Assembly: GCA_014376885.1 (NCBI GenBank)
Contig: JACMQR010000258.1
Location: 1 to 5,687 of the forward strand
Reading direction: 5' to 3'
Source: Polaromonas sp.
Lineage (GTDB): Bacteria > Pseudomonadota > Gammaproteobacteria > Burkholderiales > Burkholderiaceae_C
Length of the DNA stretch: 5,687 nucleotides
Position 1 is the first letter of the stretch, and each line of letters opens with the position of its first letter. Made by a program: the position numbers and the translations under genes. Below are positions 1 through 5,687 of this stretch, piece after piece. The notes beneath the pieces were generated by a model. It was not told the origin of the DNA and did not search any database. It saw nothing but the letters and a program-made list of their open reading frames with translations.

Positions 1-1
1 C

Positions 2-154
2 AAACTGCTGGTCGCAGAGGATATTTCGCTCGAAGCACTGCAAAGCGCCGACCAGAAAATTGCCGTGCCGCCGCTGATTGGCGCATTGCTGAAAAACGAG
101 CAGGATGTGACGCTGTTTGAAAAACTGGTGTTCATGCAGCGTAACAACCGCTAA
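2..154 (+). CDS. MoxR-type AAA+ ATPase, C-terminal end only (partial)
   Basis: An open frame enters from the left edge and ends at TAA 152-154, giving 50 residues. They include KLLVAEDISLEAL, then KIAVPPLIGALLKNEQDV, and end in FEKLVFMQRNNR. I recognise this as the C-terminal lid of the short (about 280-residue) MoxR-family AAA+ ATPases that pair with CoxE-type VWA proteins. Members I recall have a very similar KLL-AEDI, PPL-GALLKNEQDV-LFE-LVFM-R-NR ending. Such ATPases act as cytoplasmic chaperone-like remodelling machines, for example in metal or cofactor insertion. The Walker A and B motifs lie outside the window, so ATPase function cannot be confirmed here. A VWA gene of the expected partner type lies about 950 bases downstream, which supports the call. 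The identification rests on memory of the family, not a search. Confidence 0.72.
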   Translation, partial: KLLVAEDISLEALQSADQKIAVPPLIGALLKNEQDVTLFEKLVFMQRNNR

Positions 155-170
155 CCGCGAAAGCACCGGC

Positions 171-404
171 ATGAACCAACGACCCTTGTGGATGGAAGGC
201 GTGTCCGACGCCATTGGCTTTCTGGGCGGCTCACTGCTGGGCTTTTGGGCCGGGCAGCTCCTGGGCCTGAATATTTTTGCCGAGGGCTATGGCAACAGCA
301 CCGTTGGCGGCATTGTGCTGGTCGGTCTGGGCGGCGGCCTGGGACTGCAACTGGCGCGGCGCTGGCGCCGGGCACAGGCGCAAAAGCGCTCTGAAAGCCA
401 GTAG
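171..404 (+). CDS. Small two-helix membrane protein with glycine zipper, function unknown
   Basis: The product is 77 residues and I do not recognise it as a named family. ATG 171 lies 16 bases after the ATPase stop. An in-frame ATG at 117 would overlap the upstream gene in another frame, so the later start is preferred; the ribosome site before it (GAAAG, about 8 bases upstream) is weak. Residues 12-32 and 45-62 are hydrophobic and probably span the membrane. The first helix has Gly20, Gly24, Gly28 and Gly32 spaced exactly four apart, and the second has Gly52/Gly56 and Gly54/Gly58. Such spacing favours tight helix packing or oligomerisation. The tail LARRWRRAQAQKR is strongly basic, so both ends are predicted cytoplasmic with a short periplasmic loop around FAEGYGNST. 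Its place behind the ATPase suggests co-transcription and perhaps a membrane anchor role, but that is inference. Confidence 0.7.
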   Translation: MNQRPLWMEGVSDAIGFLGGSLLGFWAGQLLGLNIFAEGYGNSTVGGIVLVGLGGGLGLQLARRWRRAQAQKRSESQ

Positions 405-411
405 GCGCCGC

Positions 412-454
412 CTGCGCGACTGCCTGCCCGGCCGGCGACAGCGCAGTATTTTTT
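412..454 (+). terminator. Candidate rho-independent terminator
   Basis: CTGCGC (412-417) is the exact reverse complement of GCGCAG (441-446), and the second arm is followed by TATTTTTT (447-454). The 23-base interval is itself GC-rich (GCCTGCCCGGCCGGC) and can fold further, which would shorten the effective loop. It lies 8 bases after the stop of the small membrane protein gene. If real, it ends the moxR-side transcript and separates it at least partly from the acetyltransferase gene. The six-base-pair outer stem and large loop make it a moderate, not strong, candidate. Confidence 0.42.
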
Positions 455-477
455 CTGGCATCGGTTTTTGCCCCGCG

Positions 478-483
478 AAAGGA
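478..483 (+). promoter_or_regulatory. Ribosome binding site of the GNAT gene
   Basis: AAAGGA lies 10 bases before ATG 494 and is the clearest Shine-Dalgarno sequence in the window. It supports that start codon and shows that this gene can be translated independently of the upstream genes. I see no convincing -35/-10 promoter pair in the remaining part of the 405-493 gap. Confidence 0.6.
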
Positions 484-493
484 CCGCCGCAGC

Positions 494-1093
494 ATGCGAT
501 TTGTTGAACCCGTTACCCTGACCGGCTGCCAGTGGGCCGTCCTGGAGCCAATGGAGCTCAGGCACGAGCCCGAACTGCTTGAAGCGGCCCGGGACGGCGA
601 GCTGTGGAAGCTCTGGTACACCGCTGTCGCCAGCCCGGACGCGGTGACGGCCTACCTGAACGACGCCTTGAAAATGCGCAACGAGCTGGGTGCCCTACCG
701 TTTGTCGTGCGCCGCCTGTCGGATGGAAAAATTGTCGGCTCGACCCGGTTTTTCAATGTCGACGCCCAAAACCGCCGGCTGGAAATTGGCCACACCTGGT
801 ACAGCCGCAGCATGCAGCGATCTGGCCTGAATACCGAAGCCAAGCTGCTGCTGCTGCAGCACGCGTTTGAAAAGCTCCAGTGCATCGCCGTGGAATTTCG
901 CACCCACTGGTTTAATTTCGACAGCCGGGCAGCCATCTTGCGCCTGGGCGCCAAGCAGGACGGCGTGCTGCGCAACCACCAAGTCTCGCCCAACGGCACC
1001 CTGCGCGACACGGTGGTGTTCAGCATCATTGCCAGCGAGTGGCCCACCGTGAAGGCCCACCTGCTGCATCAACTTGCCAAAGCGCGAGACTGA
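494..1093 (+). CDS. GNAT family N-acetyltransferase (RimJ/RimL-like)
   Basis: The 199-residue product has the usual length of the Acetyltransf_3 (RimJ/RimL) branch of the GNAT superfamily, which moves an acetyl group from acetyl-CoA to an amine on a protein N-terminus or small molecule. Visible landmarks are the strand FVVRRLSDGKIVGSTRF (residues 70-86), the strand RRLEIGHTWYS (94-104), and the acetyl-CoA loop and helix QRSGLNTEAKLLLLQHAFE (108-126), the counterpart of the Q/R-x-x-G-x-G/A motif. Next comes NFDSRAAILRLGAKQDGVLR (141-160), the typical late GNAT helix and turn. The third glycine/alanine position of the CoA loop is Asn113, which I believe is common in this subgroup. The substrate cannot be told from sequence. 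It ends 17 bases before the VWA gene and is probably co-transcribed with it. Confidence 0.88.
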   Translation: MRFVEPVTLTGCQWAVLEPMELRHEPELLEAARDGELWKLWYTAVASPDAVTAYLNDALKMRNELGALPFVVRRLSDGKIVGSTRFFNVDAQNRRLEIGHTWYSRSMQRSGLNTEAKLLLLQHAFEKLQCIAVEFRTHWFNFDSRAAILRLGAKQDGVLRNHQVSPNGTLRDTVVFSIIASEWPTVKAHLLHQLAKARD

Positions 1094-1110
1094 CGGACGG
1101 ACGACACACC

Positions 1111-2334
1111 ATGCTGATTGATTTTTTCTACACCCTGCGCTCGGCCCGGCTACCGGTTTCGGTCAAGGAGTTCTTGATGTTGCTCGAAGCGCTGCAAGCC
1201 GGCGTGGTCGGGCCGCACAGCGGCAAAAATGACGAGCCCGATGACGAGGTCAGCGAAGGCGCCTACAAGATCGATGATTTTTATTACTTGAGCCGTACCG
1301 TGCTGGTGAAGGACGAAAAACACTACGACAAGTTCGACCGCGCCTTTGCCAGCTACTTCAAGGGCGTCGAGATGGTGGCCGACTTCACCAAGGACATTCC
1401 GCTCGAATGGCTGCGCAAGAACTTAGAGCTCGAACTAAGCCCGGAAGACAAGGCCAAGGTTGAAAAAATGGGCTGGGACGAGCTTATGGAAACGCTGAAA
1501 AAGCGCTTCGAAGAGCAAAAAGAGCGACACGAGGGCGGCAGCAAGTGGATTGGCACCGGCGGCACCTCGCCCTTTGGCGCCAACGGCTTCAATCCGCAGG
1601 GCATCCGCATCGGCCAGGAAAAAAGCCGCAACCGCAGTGCGGTGAAGGTCTGGGACCAGCGCGCCTACAAGGACTACGACGACACGCAGGAGCTTGGCAC
1701 GCGCAGCATCAAGGTCGCGCTGCGCCGTCTGCGCAAGTTCGCCCGCCAGGGCAACCAGGAGGAACTCGATCTGGCGGACACCATTCGCAGCACCGCCGCC
1801 AACGCCGGCTGGCTGGATATCAAGATGGTGCCCGAGCGGCACAACAACGTCAAAGTGCTGCTGCTCATGGACGTCGGCGGCACCATGGACGACCACATCC
1901 ACCGCGTCGAGGAAATGTTTTCCGCTGTCAAGGCCGAGTTCAAGCACCTGGAGTTCTACTACTTTCACAACTGCGTTTATGACTTCATGTGGAAGAACAA
2001 CCGGCGCCGCTTTGCCGAAAAGTTCTCGACCTGGGACATCATCCGCAAGTACAACAAGGACTACAAGCTGATCTTTGTCGGCGACGCCACCATGAGCCCC
2101 TACGAGATTTTGCAGGCCGGCGGCAGCGTGGAATACAACAACGAGGAGGCCGGCGCCGAATGGCTGCAGCGGCTGACCAACGCGTTTCCGAAATTTGCCT
2201 GGATCAACCCGGAGCCGCAGGGCGTCTGGCAATACCGCCAGAGCATCGGCGTTATCCAGCAGCTGATGGGCCAGCGCATGTACCCACTGAGCCTCAAGGG
2301 GCTGGAAGAAGCGATGCGCCTGCTGTCGAAATGA
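1111..2334 (+). CDS. CoxE-like von Willebrand factor A domain protein, partner of MoxR ATPase
   Basis: The 407-residue product resembles the CoxE-like VWA family (COG3552), cytoplasmic proteins that act with a MoxR ATPase. The N-terminus MLIDFFYTLRSARLPVSVKE is characteristic and fixes ATG 1111. An in-frame ATG at 1039 lies inside the acetyltransferase gene and is rejected. The middle is charged (residues 95-145), followed by the glycine-rich KWIGTGGTSPFGANGFNP (145-162). The VWA domain starts near residue 246 (VKVLLLMDVGG). The metal-ion-dependent adhesion site, normally DxSxS, reads DVGGT at 254-258, with a further acidic motif GDATMSP at 324-330. No signal peptide or membrane helix is seen. 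The upstream ribosome site is weak: only a GACG triplet repeat at 1092-1103. Rare Leu codons TTA (1423) and CTA (1435) cluster at residues 105-109. It is 21 bases from tamA. Confidence 0.85.
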   Translation: MLIDFFYTLRSARLPVSVKEFLMLLEALQAGVVGPHSGKNDEPDDEVSEGAYKIDDFYYLSRTVLVKDEKHYDKFDRAFASYFKGVEMVADFTKDIPLEWLRKNLELELSPEDKAKVEKMGWDELMETLKKRFEEQKERHEGGSKWIGTGGTSPFGANGFNPQGIRIGQEKSRNRSAVKVWDQRAYKDYDDTQELGTRSIKVALRRLRKFARQGNQEELDLADTIRSTAANAGWLDIKMVPERHNNVKVLLLMDVGGTMDDHIHRVEEMFSAVKAEFKHLEFYYFHNCVYDFMWKNNRRRFAEKFSTWDIIRKYNKDYKLIFVGDATMSPYEILQAGGSVEYNNEEAGAEWLQRLTNAFPKFAWINPEPQGVWQYRQSIGVIQQLMGQRMYPLSLKGLEEAMRLLSK

Positions 2335-2355
2335 TGGGCCGTTAAACTGGCGGTT

Positions 2356-4356
2356 GTGATCCACTTCAGTCTTCTTTGTGTGCAAAGGGTCGCAGCGACA
2401 CCTCCCGGTCGCTGGCGCTTCTTGCTTTTTGGGGTGTTCCTGGCGGCCCTGGCCGCCGCGCAGGCCGCGCGGGCGCAGCCAGCCGCGCCTGCAGTTTCTG
2501 CCGGCGCCTTCCTGCCCACGGGCTCAACCCCGCCCTCTGGCGCCAGCCAGACCGCGCCACCGCCCGCACCGCCTGCCGCCTCCATCCCGCCGGTGGACAC
2601 GCCGCAGGGCTCGGTCGGCCCGACCGGCGCAGCGCCCGAGGTGACGGCTTTCGACATCACGGTCCGCGCTCCGGGTGCGGTGCGCGAGCTGCTGGAAAAA
2701 CACCTCGAACTGCAGCGCTACCGCGCCGTTACCGACCTGGACGACAGCGAACTGCAGCGCCTGATCGTGCTGGCCGAGCGCAATGTGCGCAACCTGGTCG
2801 GCACCCTGGGCTACTTCAGCCCCGACATCCGCATCACCCGGGAGGGCGCCGCCGCCCAGCGCCCGGTCATCGTGGTGGCGGTCGAGCCGGGCCAGGCCAC
2901 CCGCATCGGCGCTGTTGCACTCAGCTTTGCCGGCGACATTGCCGCCTCTGCCGACGCTGACGCCAGGGCCCAGCGCGCCGAGATCGAGCGCGACTGGCGG
3001 CTGCCGGCCGGCCAGCCGTTCACCCAGGATGCGTGGAGCGGCGCCAAGACCCAGGCCCTGCGCCAGCTGGTGGCGCGGCGCTACCCGGCCGGCCGGCTGG
3101 CGGGCAGACTGGCCGATGTGGACGCGCCCGGCCGCACCGCCGGCTTGCGGGTGGACCTGGACTCCGGCCCGCTGTACCGGCTCGGCCCGATGCAGGTCAG
3201 CGGCATCGAGCGCTATGACCCGGTGCTGGTGCCCCGGCTGGCGCGCCTGAAGCCCGGCGATGTCTACGACCTGGGCAAGCTGGTCGAGGCGCAGCAGCGG
3301 CTGGCGTCCAGCGGTTACTTCGACTCGGCCTATGTGTTCATCAATCCCGAGGATGATCCCCTGGCCGTTCCGGTGCAGGTGCAGGTGCGCGAAGCCAGGC
3401 TGCAAAAAGTGGTGCTGGGCGTGGGCGTGACGACCGACAGCGGGCCACGCGCATCGGTCGAGCACACCCACCTGCGGGTGCCTGGCACCGGCTGGCGGGC
3501 GGTCACCAAGCTGCAGCTGGAAAAAAAATCACCCTTTTCCCAGAGCGAATGGACCGCCATTCCGGACGACGCCAACTGGCGCTGGGGCGTGCTCGGCCGC
3601 GTCGAGCGACTCAATGACAACGAACTGGTCACCCAGGCCCAGCGGCTGCGCTTTGGCCGGTCGCAGGCGGGCGACCGGATCGACCGCAATGTCTACCTGG
3701 AATACGACCGCGCCCATGTTCAGGGCGCAGGCCTGCTGGGCAACTCTGCCCTGGACGCCGGCGACGGCTCGGCGCTGACCGCCAATTACGTCTGGACCGG
3801 CCGTTACTTCGACAGCCTGCCATTTCCCGGCCGCGGCTATGCGCTGGGTGTCGAGCTGGGCGCTGGCACTACGCTGGGCCAGGACCGGCAACCGTTCAGC
3901 CGCACCGTCGGCCGCTGGCTGGGCATCAGGCCGCTGGCAAGCGGCCGGATCGCGCTGCGCGCGGAAGCCGGGGCGGTATTGTCCAAGGACACGGCGCGCA
4001 TCCCGGCCACCCAGTTGTTTCGCACCGGCGGCGACACCACGGTGCGCGGCTACGGTTACCGGGACATCGGCATTCCCCTGGCCAATGGCGTGGTCGGCCC
4101 GGGCCGCTACCTGGCCGTCGGCAGCGTCGAGTGGCAGCGGCCGATCACGCTCAAGGGCCAGCCCAGCGAGTTCGAGCACACGGTGTTCGTCGATGCCGGC
4201 GCCGTCGCCGACAAGCCGCAGAACCTGCGCCCGTCCGTCGGCATCGGCACCGGGGTGCGCTGGCGCAGTCCGATCGGGCCGCTGCAAATCGACCTGGCTT
4301 ACGGCCTGAAGGTCAAGCAGGCGCGCCTGCACATCAGCGTGGGCTTTGTCTTTTGA
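2356..4356 (+). CDS. tamA: Translocation and assembly module outer-membrane protein TamA (BamA/Omp85 family)
   Basis: The 666-residue product is an Omp85-family outer-membrane barrel that works with inner-membrane TamB in the TAM complex. A signal peptide covers residues 1-40 (basic RW-R, then FLLFGVFLAALAAA, cleavage likely after ARA). A Pro/Ala-rich linker follows (41-95), then three POTRA domains at about 97-177, 178-272 and 273-347. The third has the typical GPMQVSGIERYD start and LASSGYFDSA helix. The barrel fills 348-666 and includes the conserved loop motif VRGYGYRD (563-570) and a C-terminal strand ending in Phe (HISVGFVF). It is longer than E. coli TamA (about 577) largely because of the linker. 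GTG 2356 is the first possible start after the VWA stop. GTG 2380 would give a more ordinary 32-residue signal peptide, and neither has a good ribosome site. tamB follows with a 4-base overlap, which strongly supports TamA over BamA. Confidence 0.9.
   Translation: MIHFSLLCVQRVAATPPGRWRFLLFGVFLAALAAAQAARAQPAAPAVSAGAFLPTGSTPPSGASQTAPPPAPPAASIPPVDTPQGSVGPTGAAPEVTAFDITVRAPGAVRELLEKHLELQRYRAVTDLDDSELQRLIVLAERNVRNLVGTLGYFSPDIRITREGAAAQRPVIVVAVEPGQATRIGAVALSFAGDIAASADADARAQRAEIERDWRLPAGQPFTQDAWSGAKTQALRQLVARRYPAGRLAGRLADVDAPGRTAGLRVDLDSGPLYRLGPMQVSGIERYDPVLVPRLARLKPGDVYDLGKLVEAQQRLASSGYFDSAYVFINPEDDPLAVPVQVQVREARLQKVVLGVGVTTDSGPRASVEHTHLRVPGTGWRAVTKLQLEKKSPFSQSEWTAIPDDANWRWGVLGRVERLNDNELVTQAQRLRFGRSQAGDRIDRNVYLEYDRAHVQGAGLLGNSALDAGDGSALTANYVWTGRYFDSLPFPGRGYALGVELGAGTTLGQDRQPFSRTVGRWLGIRPLASGRIALRAEAGAVLSKDTARIPATQLFRTGGDTTVRGYGYRDIGIPLANGVVGPGRYLAVGSVEWQRPITLKGQPSEFEHTVFVDAGAVADKPQNLRPSVGIGTGVRWRSPIGPLQIDLAYGLKVKQARLHISVGFVF
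3521..3528 (+). repeat. A8 homopolymer inside tamA
   Basis: Eight adenines, read as (G)AA AAA AA in the codons for Glu-Lys-Lys at residues 389-391, stand out in a GC-rich gene. The tract lies just inside the barrel-coding part. A one-base slip would truncate the protein before a barrel could form. Confidence 0.85.
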
Positions 4357-5687
4357 GGGCTGCATCGACTGCGCCTGAGGCTCAGCCGGCCGCGCCAGAA
4401 GCCAGGCCACGGCGCCGCTGGCTCCGGGCCGCAGCCTGGACGGGGACCGGCATGGCAGCATTGGCAATTGGCAGCGCCAGCGCGCTGTGGTGGTGGGCTG
4501 GCACCGAAGGCTCCCTGACCAAGGCGCTGCGCTGGGCGGGCCAGTGGCAGCCACTGACGTTCGAGCAAGCCACCGGATCGCTCAGGGCCGGCGGTCGTGT
4601 GGAGCGGTTGCGCTGGCAGCAAGACGGCATGACCGTGACGGCCCAGGATGTCAGCCTGGCCTGGCAGCCTTGGTCCTTGCTGAATGGAACCCTCAAGCTC
4701 GACCGCGTTGCCGCTGCCCGTGTGGAGGTGACTGACGAGCGGCCCGCGCTGCCAGCGCCCACCGCGCCACCCATGGCGCTGGCCCTTCCCGTGCGGATCG
4801 TCCTGCAAGAATTTTCAGTCGGCCAGTTCGAGTACGCCGGCAGGTCCGCCGCCAGCGCGTCGGCAATCGCGGGCAGCTACCGCTACACCGGCCTGCAGCA
4901 CCGGCTTGACCTGAACAGCCTGCAGGTTGCCAACGGCCGCTATAGCGGCCGCGCTGCCCTGACCTCTGCCGGCCCGCTGACGCTGGAGGCCAGCCTGTCG
5001 GGCGCCCTGGCGGTCGATATTCCGAACAACCCAACGCCTTTGCCACTGGCCTTCCAGGCCACCGTCACCGGCCCGCTGACCGAGCTGGTGCTCAAGGCTG
5101 AACTGCAGGGCACGGCCGCATCTCCAGCCGGCGCCACCCCGCCGGCACCGCAACCCCTGGCCAGCGCCACCGCACGCATCACGCCGTGGGCGGCGCAAGC
5201 ACTGGCGCAAGCCGATGCAAGCTTTCGCGGCCTGGACCTGTCGAGCCTGCTGCCGCAAGCACCCCGCACCCAGCTGACCGGCAGCGCCAGCGTGCGCCCT
5301 CTTGAAGGCAGCAGCCCGTCCTGGACTGCAGCGTTGCAGCTGGTCAATGCACTGCCCGGTCCGTGGGACCAGCACCGCCTGCCGATTGACAAACTGGACG
5401 CGCAGGGCGAATGGAAAAACGGCACTGCGATGATTCGCAGCCTCAAGGCCGAACTGGCGGGCGGCGAACTGCTGGCCAGCGGTCAATGGCTGCCGGCGCC
5501 GCCCGCCGGCAAACCGGCCACAGGCTCCGTCGCCCTGCACGACTGGCAGCTCAAGGCGACACTCGAACGCATCAATCCGGCCCAGCTGCATACCCAGCTG
5601 GCACCCTTGCCGCTCGATGGCCGGGCCGAGGCCAGCGGCCAGGGCGCCAGCGTACGCTTTGATGCCAGCGCCCAGGCTGCATCTGGC
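4353..5687 (+). CDS. tamB: Translocation and assembly module inner-membrane protein TamB, N-terminal part (partial)
   Basis: An open frame of 445 codons runs without a stop to the right edge; full TamB proteins are about 1,250-1,400 residues, so roughly a third is visible and the conserved C-terminal TamB (DUF490) domain is outside. TamB is anchored in the inner membrane and spans the periplasm as a long beta-rich groove that docks on TamA. TTG 4353, overlapping the tamA stop as TTGA, gives a proline/alanine-rich start, then RPRRRWLR (18-25) before a hydrophobic segment (26-50, ending LWWWAG), the expected inside-positive signal anchor. ATG 4452 (residue 34) would lose that basic stretch. The following LAWQPWSLLNGTLKLDRV (102-119) and LALPVRI (143-149) match the start of TamB/AsmA-like proteins. 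Pro/Ala-rich patches occur near 130-142 and 256-271. The sequence is otherwise repetitive beta-strand-like. Confidence 0.87.
   Translation, partial: MRAASTAPEAQPAAPEARPRRRWLRAAAWTGTGMAALAIGSASALWWWAGTEGSLTKALRWAGQWQPLTFEQATGSLRAGGRVERLRWQQDGMTVTAQDVSLAWQPWSLLNGTLKLDRVAAARVEVTDERPALPAPTAPPMALALPVRIVLQEFSVGQFEYAGRSAASASAIAGSYRYTGLQHRLDLNSLQVANGRYSGRAALTSAGPLTLEASLSGALAVDIPNNPTPLPLAFQATVTGPLTELVLKAELQGTAASPAGATPPAPQPLASATARITPWAAQALAQADASFRGLDLSSLLPQAPRTQLTGSASVRPLEGSSPSWTAALQLVNALPGPWDQHRLPIDKLDAQGEWKNGTAMIRSLKAELAGGELLASGQWLPAPPAGKPATGSVALHDWQLKATLERINPAQLHTQLAPLPLDGRAEASGQGASVRFDASAQAASG
4442..4446 (+). promoter_or_regulatory. Shine-Dalgarno-like GGGGA before the alternative tamB start
   Basis: GGGGA sits 5 bases before ATG 4452, in frame with tamB. 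It could support a shorter TamB that lacks the basic residues ahead of the membrane anchor. The encoded amino acids upstream (RPRRRWLR) look like genuine anchor-flanking protein, so I treat this site as a secondary or chance one. Confidence 0.25.
4934..4951. repeat. Perfect 18-base palindrome inside tamB
   Basis: CGGCCGCTATAGCGGCCG is identical to its own reverse complement over all 18 bases; the flanking bases (A4933, C4952) do not pair. In RNA it could form a 7-base-pair, all-GC stem with a TATA (UAUA) loop. It encodes NGRYSGR in tamB, roughly residues 194-200, so codon choice rather than protein sequence alone produces the symmetry. A NotI-type octamer (GCGGCCGC, 4945-4952) overlaps it. 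Confidence 0.9.

Noticed and set aside
845..860. CTG triplet run in the acetyltransferase gene
   Set aside because: It simply encodes four leucines of the acetyl-CoA-binding helix with the preferred codon.
1092..1104. Three GACG tandem units before the VWA start
   Set aside because: Too short to be a meaningful repeat. At most it acts as a weak purine-rich ribosome site.
1039..1110. Upstream ATG extending the VWA protein by 24 residues
   Set aside because: The extension overlaps the end of the acetyltransferase gene in another frame and does not resemble the family, whose members begin at the MLIDFFYTLR stretch.
2332..2356. VWA and TamA share a reading frame, separated only by one TGA, so read-through could fuse them
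   Set aside because: TamA needs a free N-terminal signal peptide to reach the outer membrane, so a fusion with a cytoplasmic VWA protein makes no sense. One in three gene pairs share a frame by chance.
1435..2385. Minus-strand 316-residue open frame opposite the VWA gene
   Set aside because: It is a shadow typical of GC-rich genes: low-complexity Val/Ala/Leu content, no recognisable motif, and full overlap with a well-supported gene.
2524..3471. Minus-strand 315-residue open frame opposite tamA
   Set aside because: Composition is dominated by Gly, Ala, Arg, His and Gln as expected from the reverse of a GC-rich gene, and no domain is visible.
4375..4385. CTGAG-G-CTCAG inverted repeat at the start of tamB
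   Set aside because: A one-base spacer cannot form a stable hairpin, and short inverted repeats of this size are expected by chance.
3529..4554. Minus-strand 341-residue open frame opposite tamA and the tamB start
   Set aside because: It has the same shadow character and spans the tamA-tamB junction, where both + strand genes are strongly supported.

Overview
The window is high-GC DNA. All genes it supports lie on the + strand and are tightly packed. The codon usage, the lipid-facing envelope genes and the resemblance to Burkholderiales protein families suggest a betaproteobacterium, most likely a Comamonadaceae member such as Polaromonas, Rhodoferax or Variovorax. This assignment rests on remembered family resemblance, not on a database search.

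Layout from left to right. Bases 2-154 are the last 50 codons of a short MoxR-type AAA+ ATPase. After 16 bases comes a 77-residue membrane protein (171-404) whose first helix carries a run of glycines spaced four apart. The 89-base gap at 405-493 holds a candidate rho-independent terminator (412-454) and the ribosome binding site of the next gene. Then come a RimJ/RimL-like GNAT acetyltransferase (494-1093), a CoxE-type von Willebrand factor A protein (1111-2334), the outer-membrane translocation and assembly protein TamA (2356-4356), and the N-terminal 445 codons of its inner-membrane partner TamB (4353-5687, cut by the window end). Spacings from the acetyltransferase onward are 17, 21 and -4 bases, which fits one operon.

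Two functional pairs can be seen. The MoxR ATPase and the VWA protein are a known class of partners, in which the ATPase remodels a target presented by the VWA protein. Here they are separated by the small membrane protein, the terminator-like element and the acetyltransferase. TamA and TamB form the TAM complex, which spans the periplasm and has been linked to autotransporter assembly and to phospholipid transport to the outer membrane. Whether the two pairs work together is not known from the sequence. Their close linkage is the most interesting question in this window.

No RNA gene, CRISPR array, insertion sequence, phage gene, origin or attachment site was found, and no minus-strand gene is supported. 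Smaller curiosities are non-AUG starts for tamA (GTG) and probably tamB (TTG), a perfect 18-base palindrome inside tamB, an A8 tract inside tamA, a long Pro/Ala-rich linker before the first POTRA domain of TamA, and an altered metal-site motif in the VWA protein.
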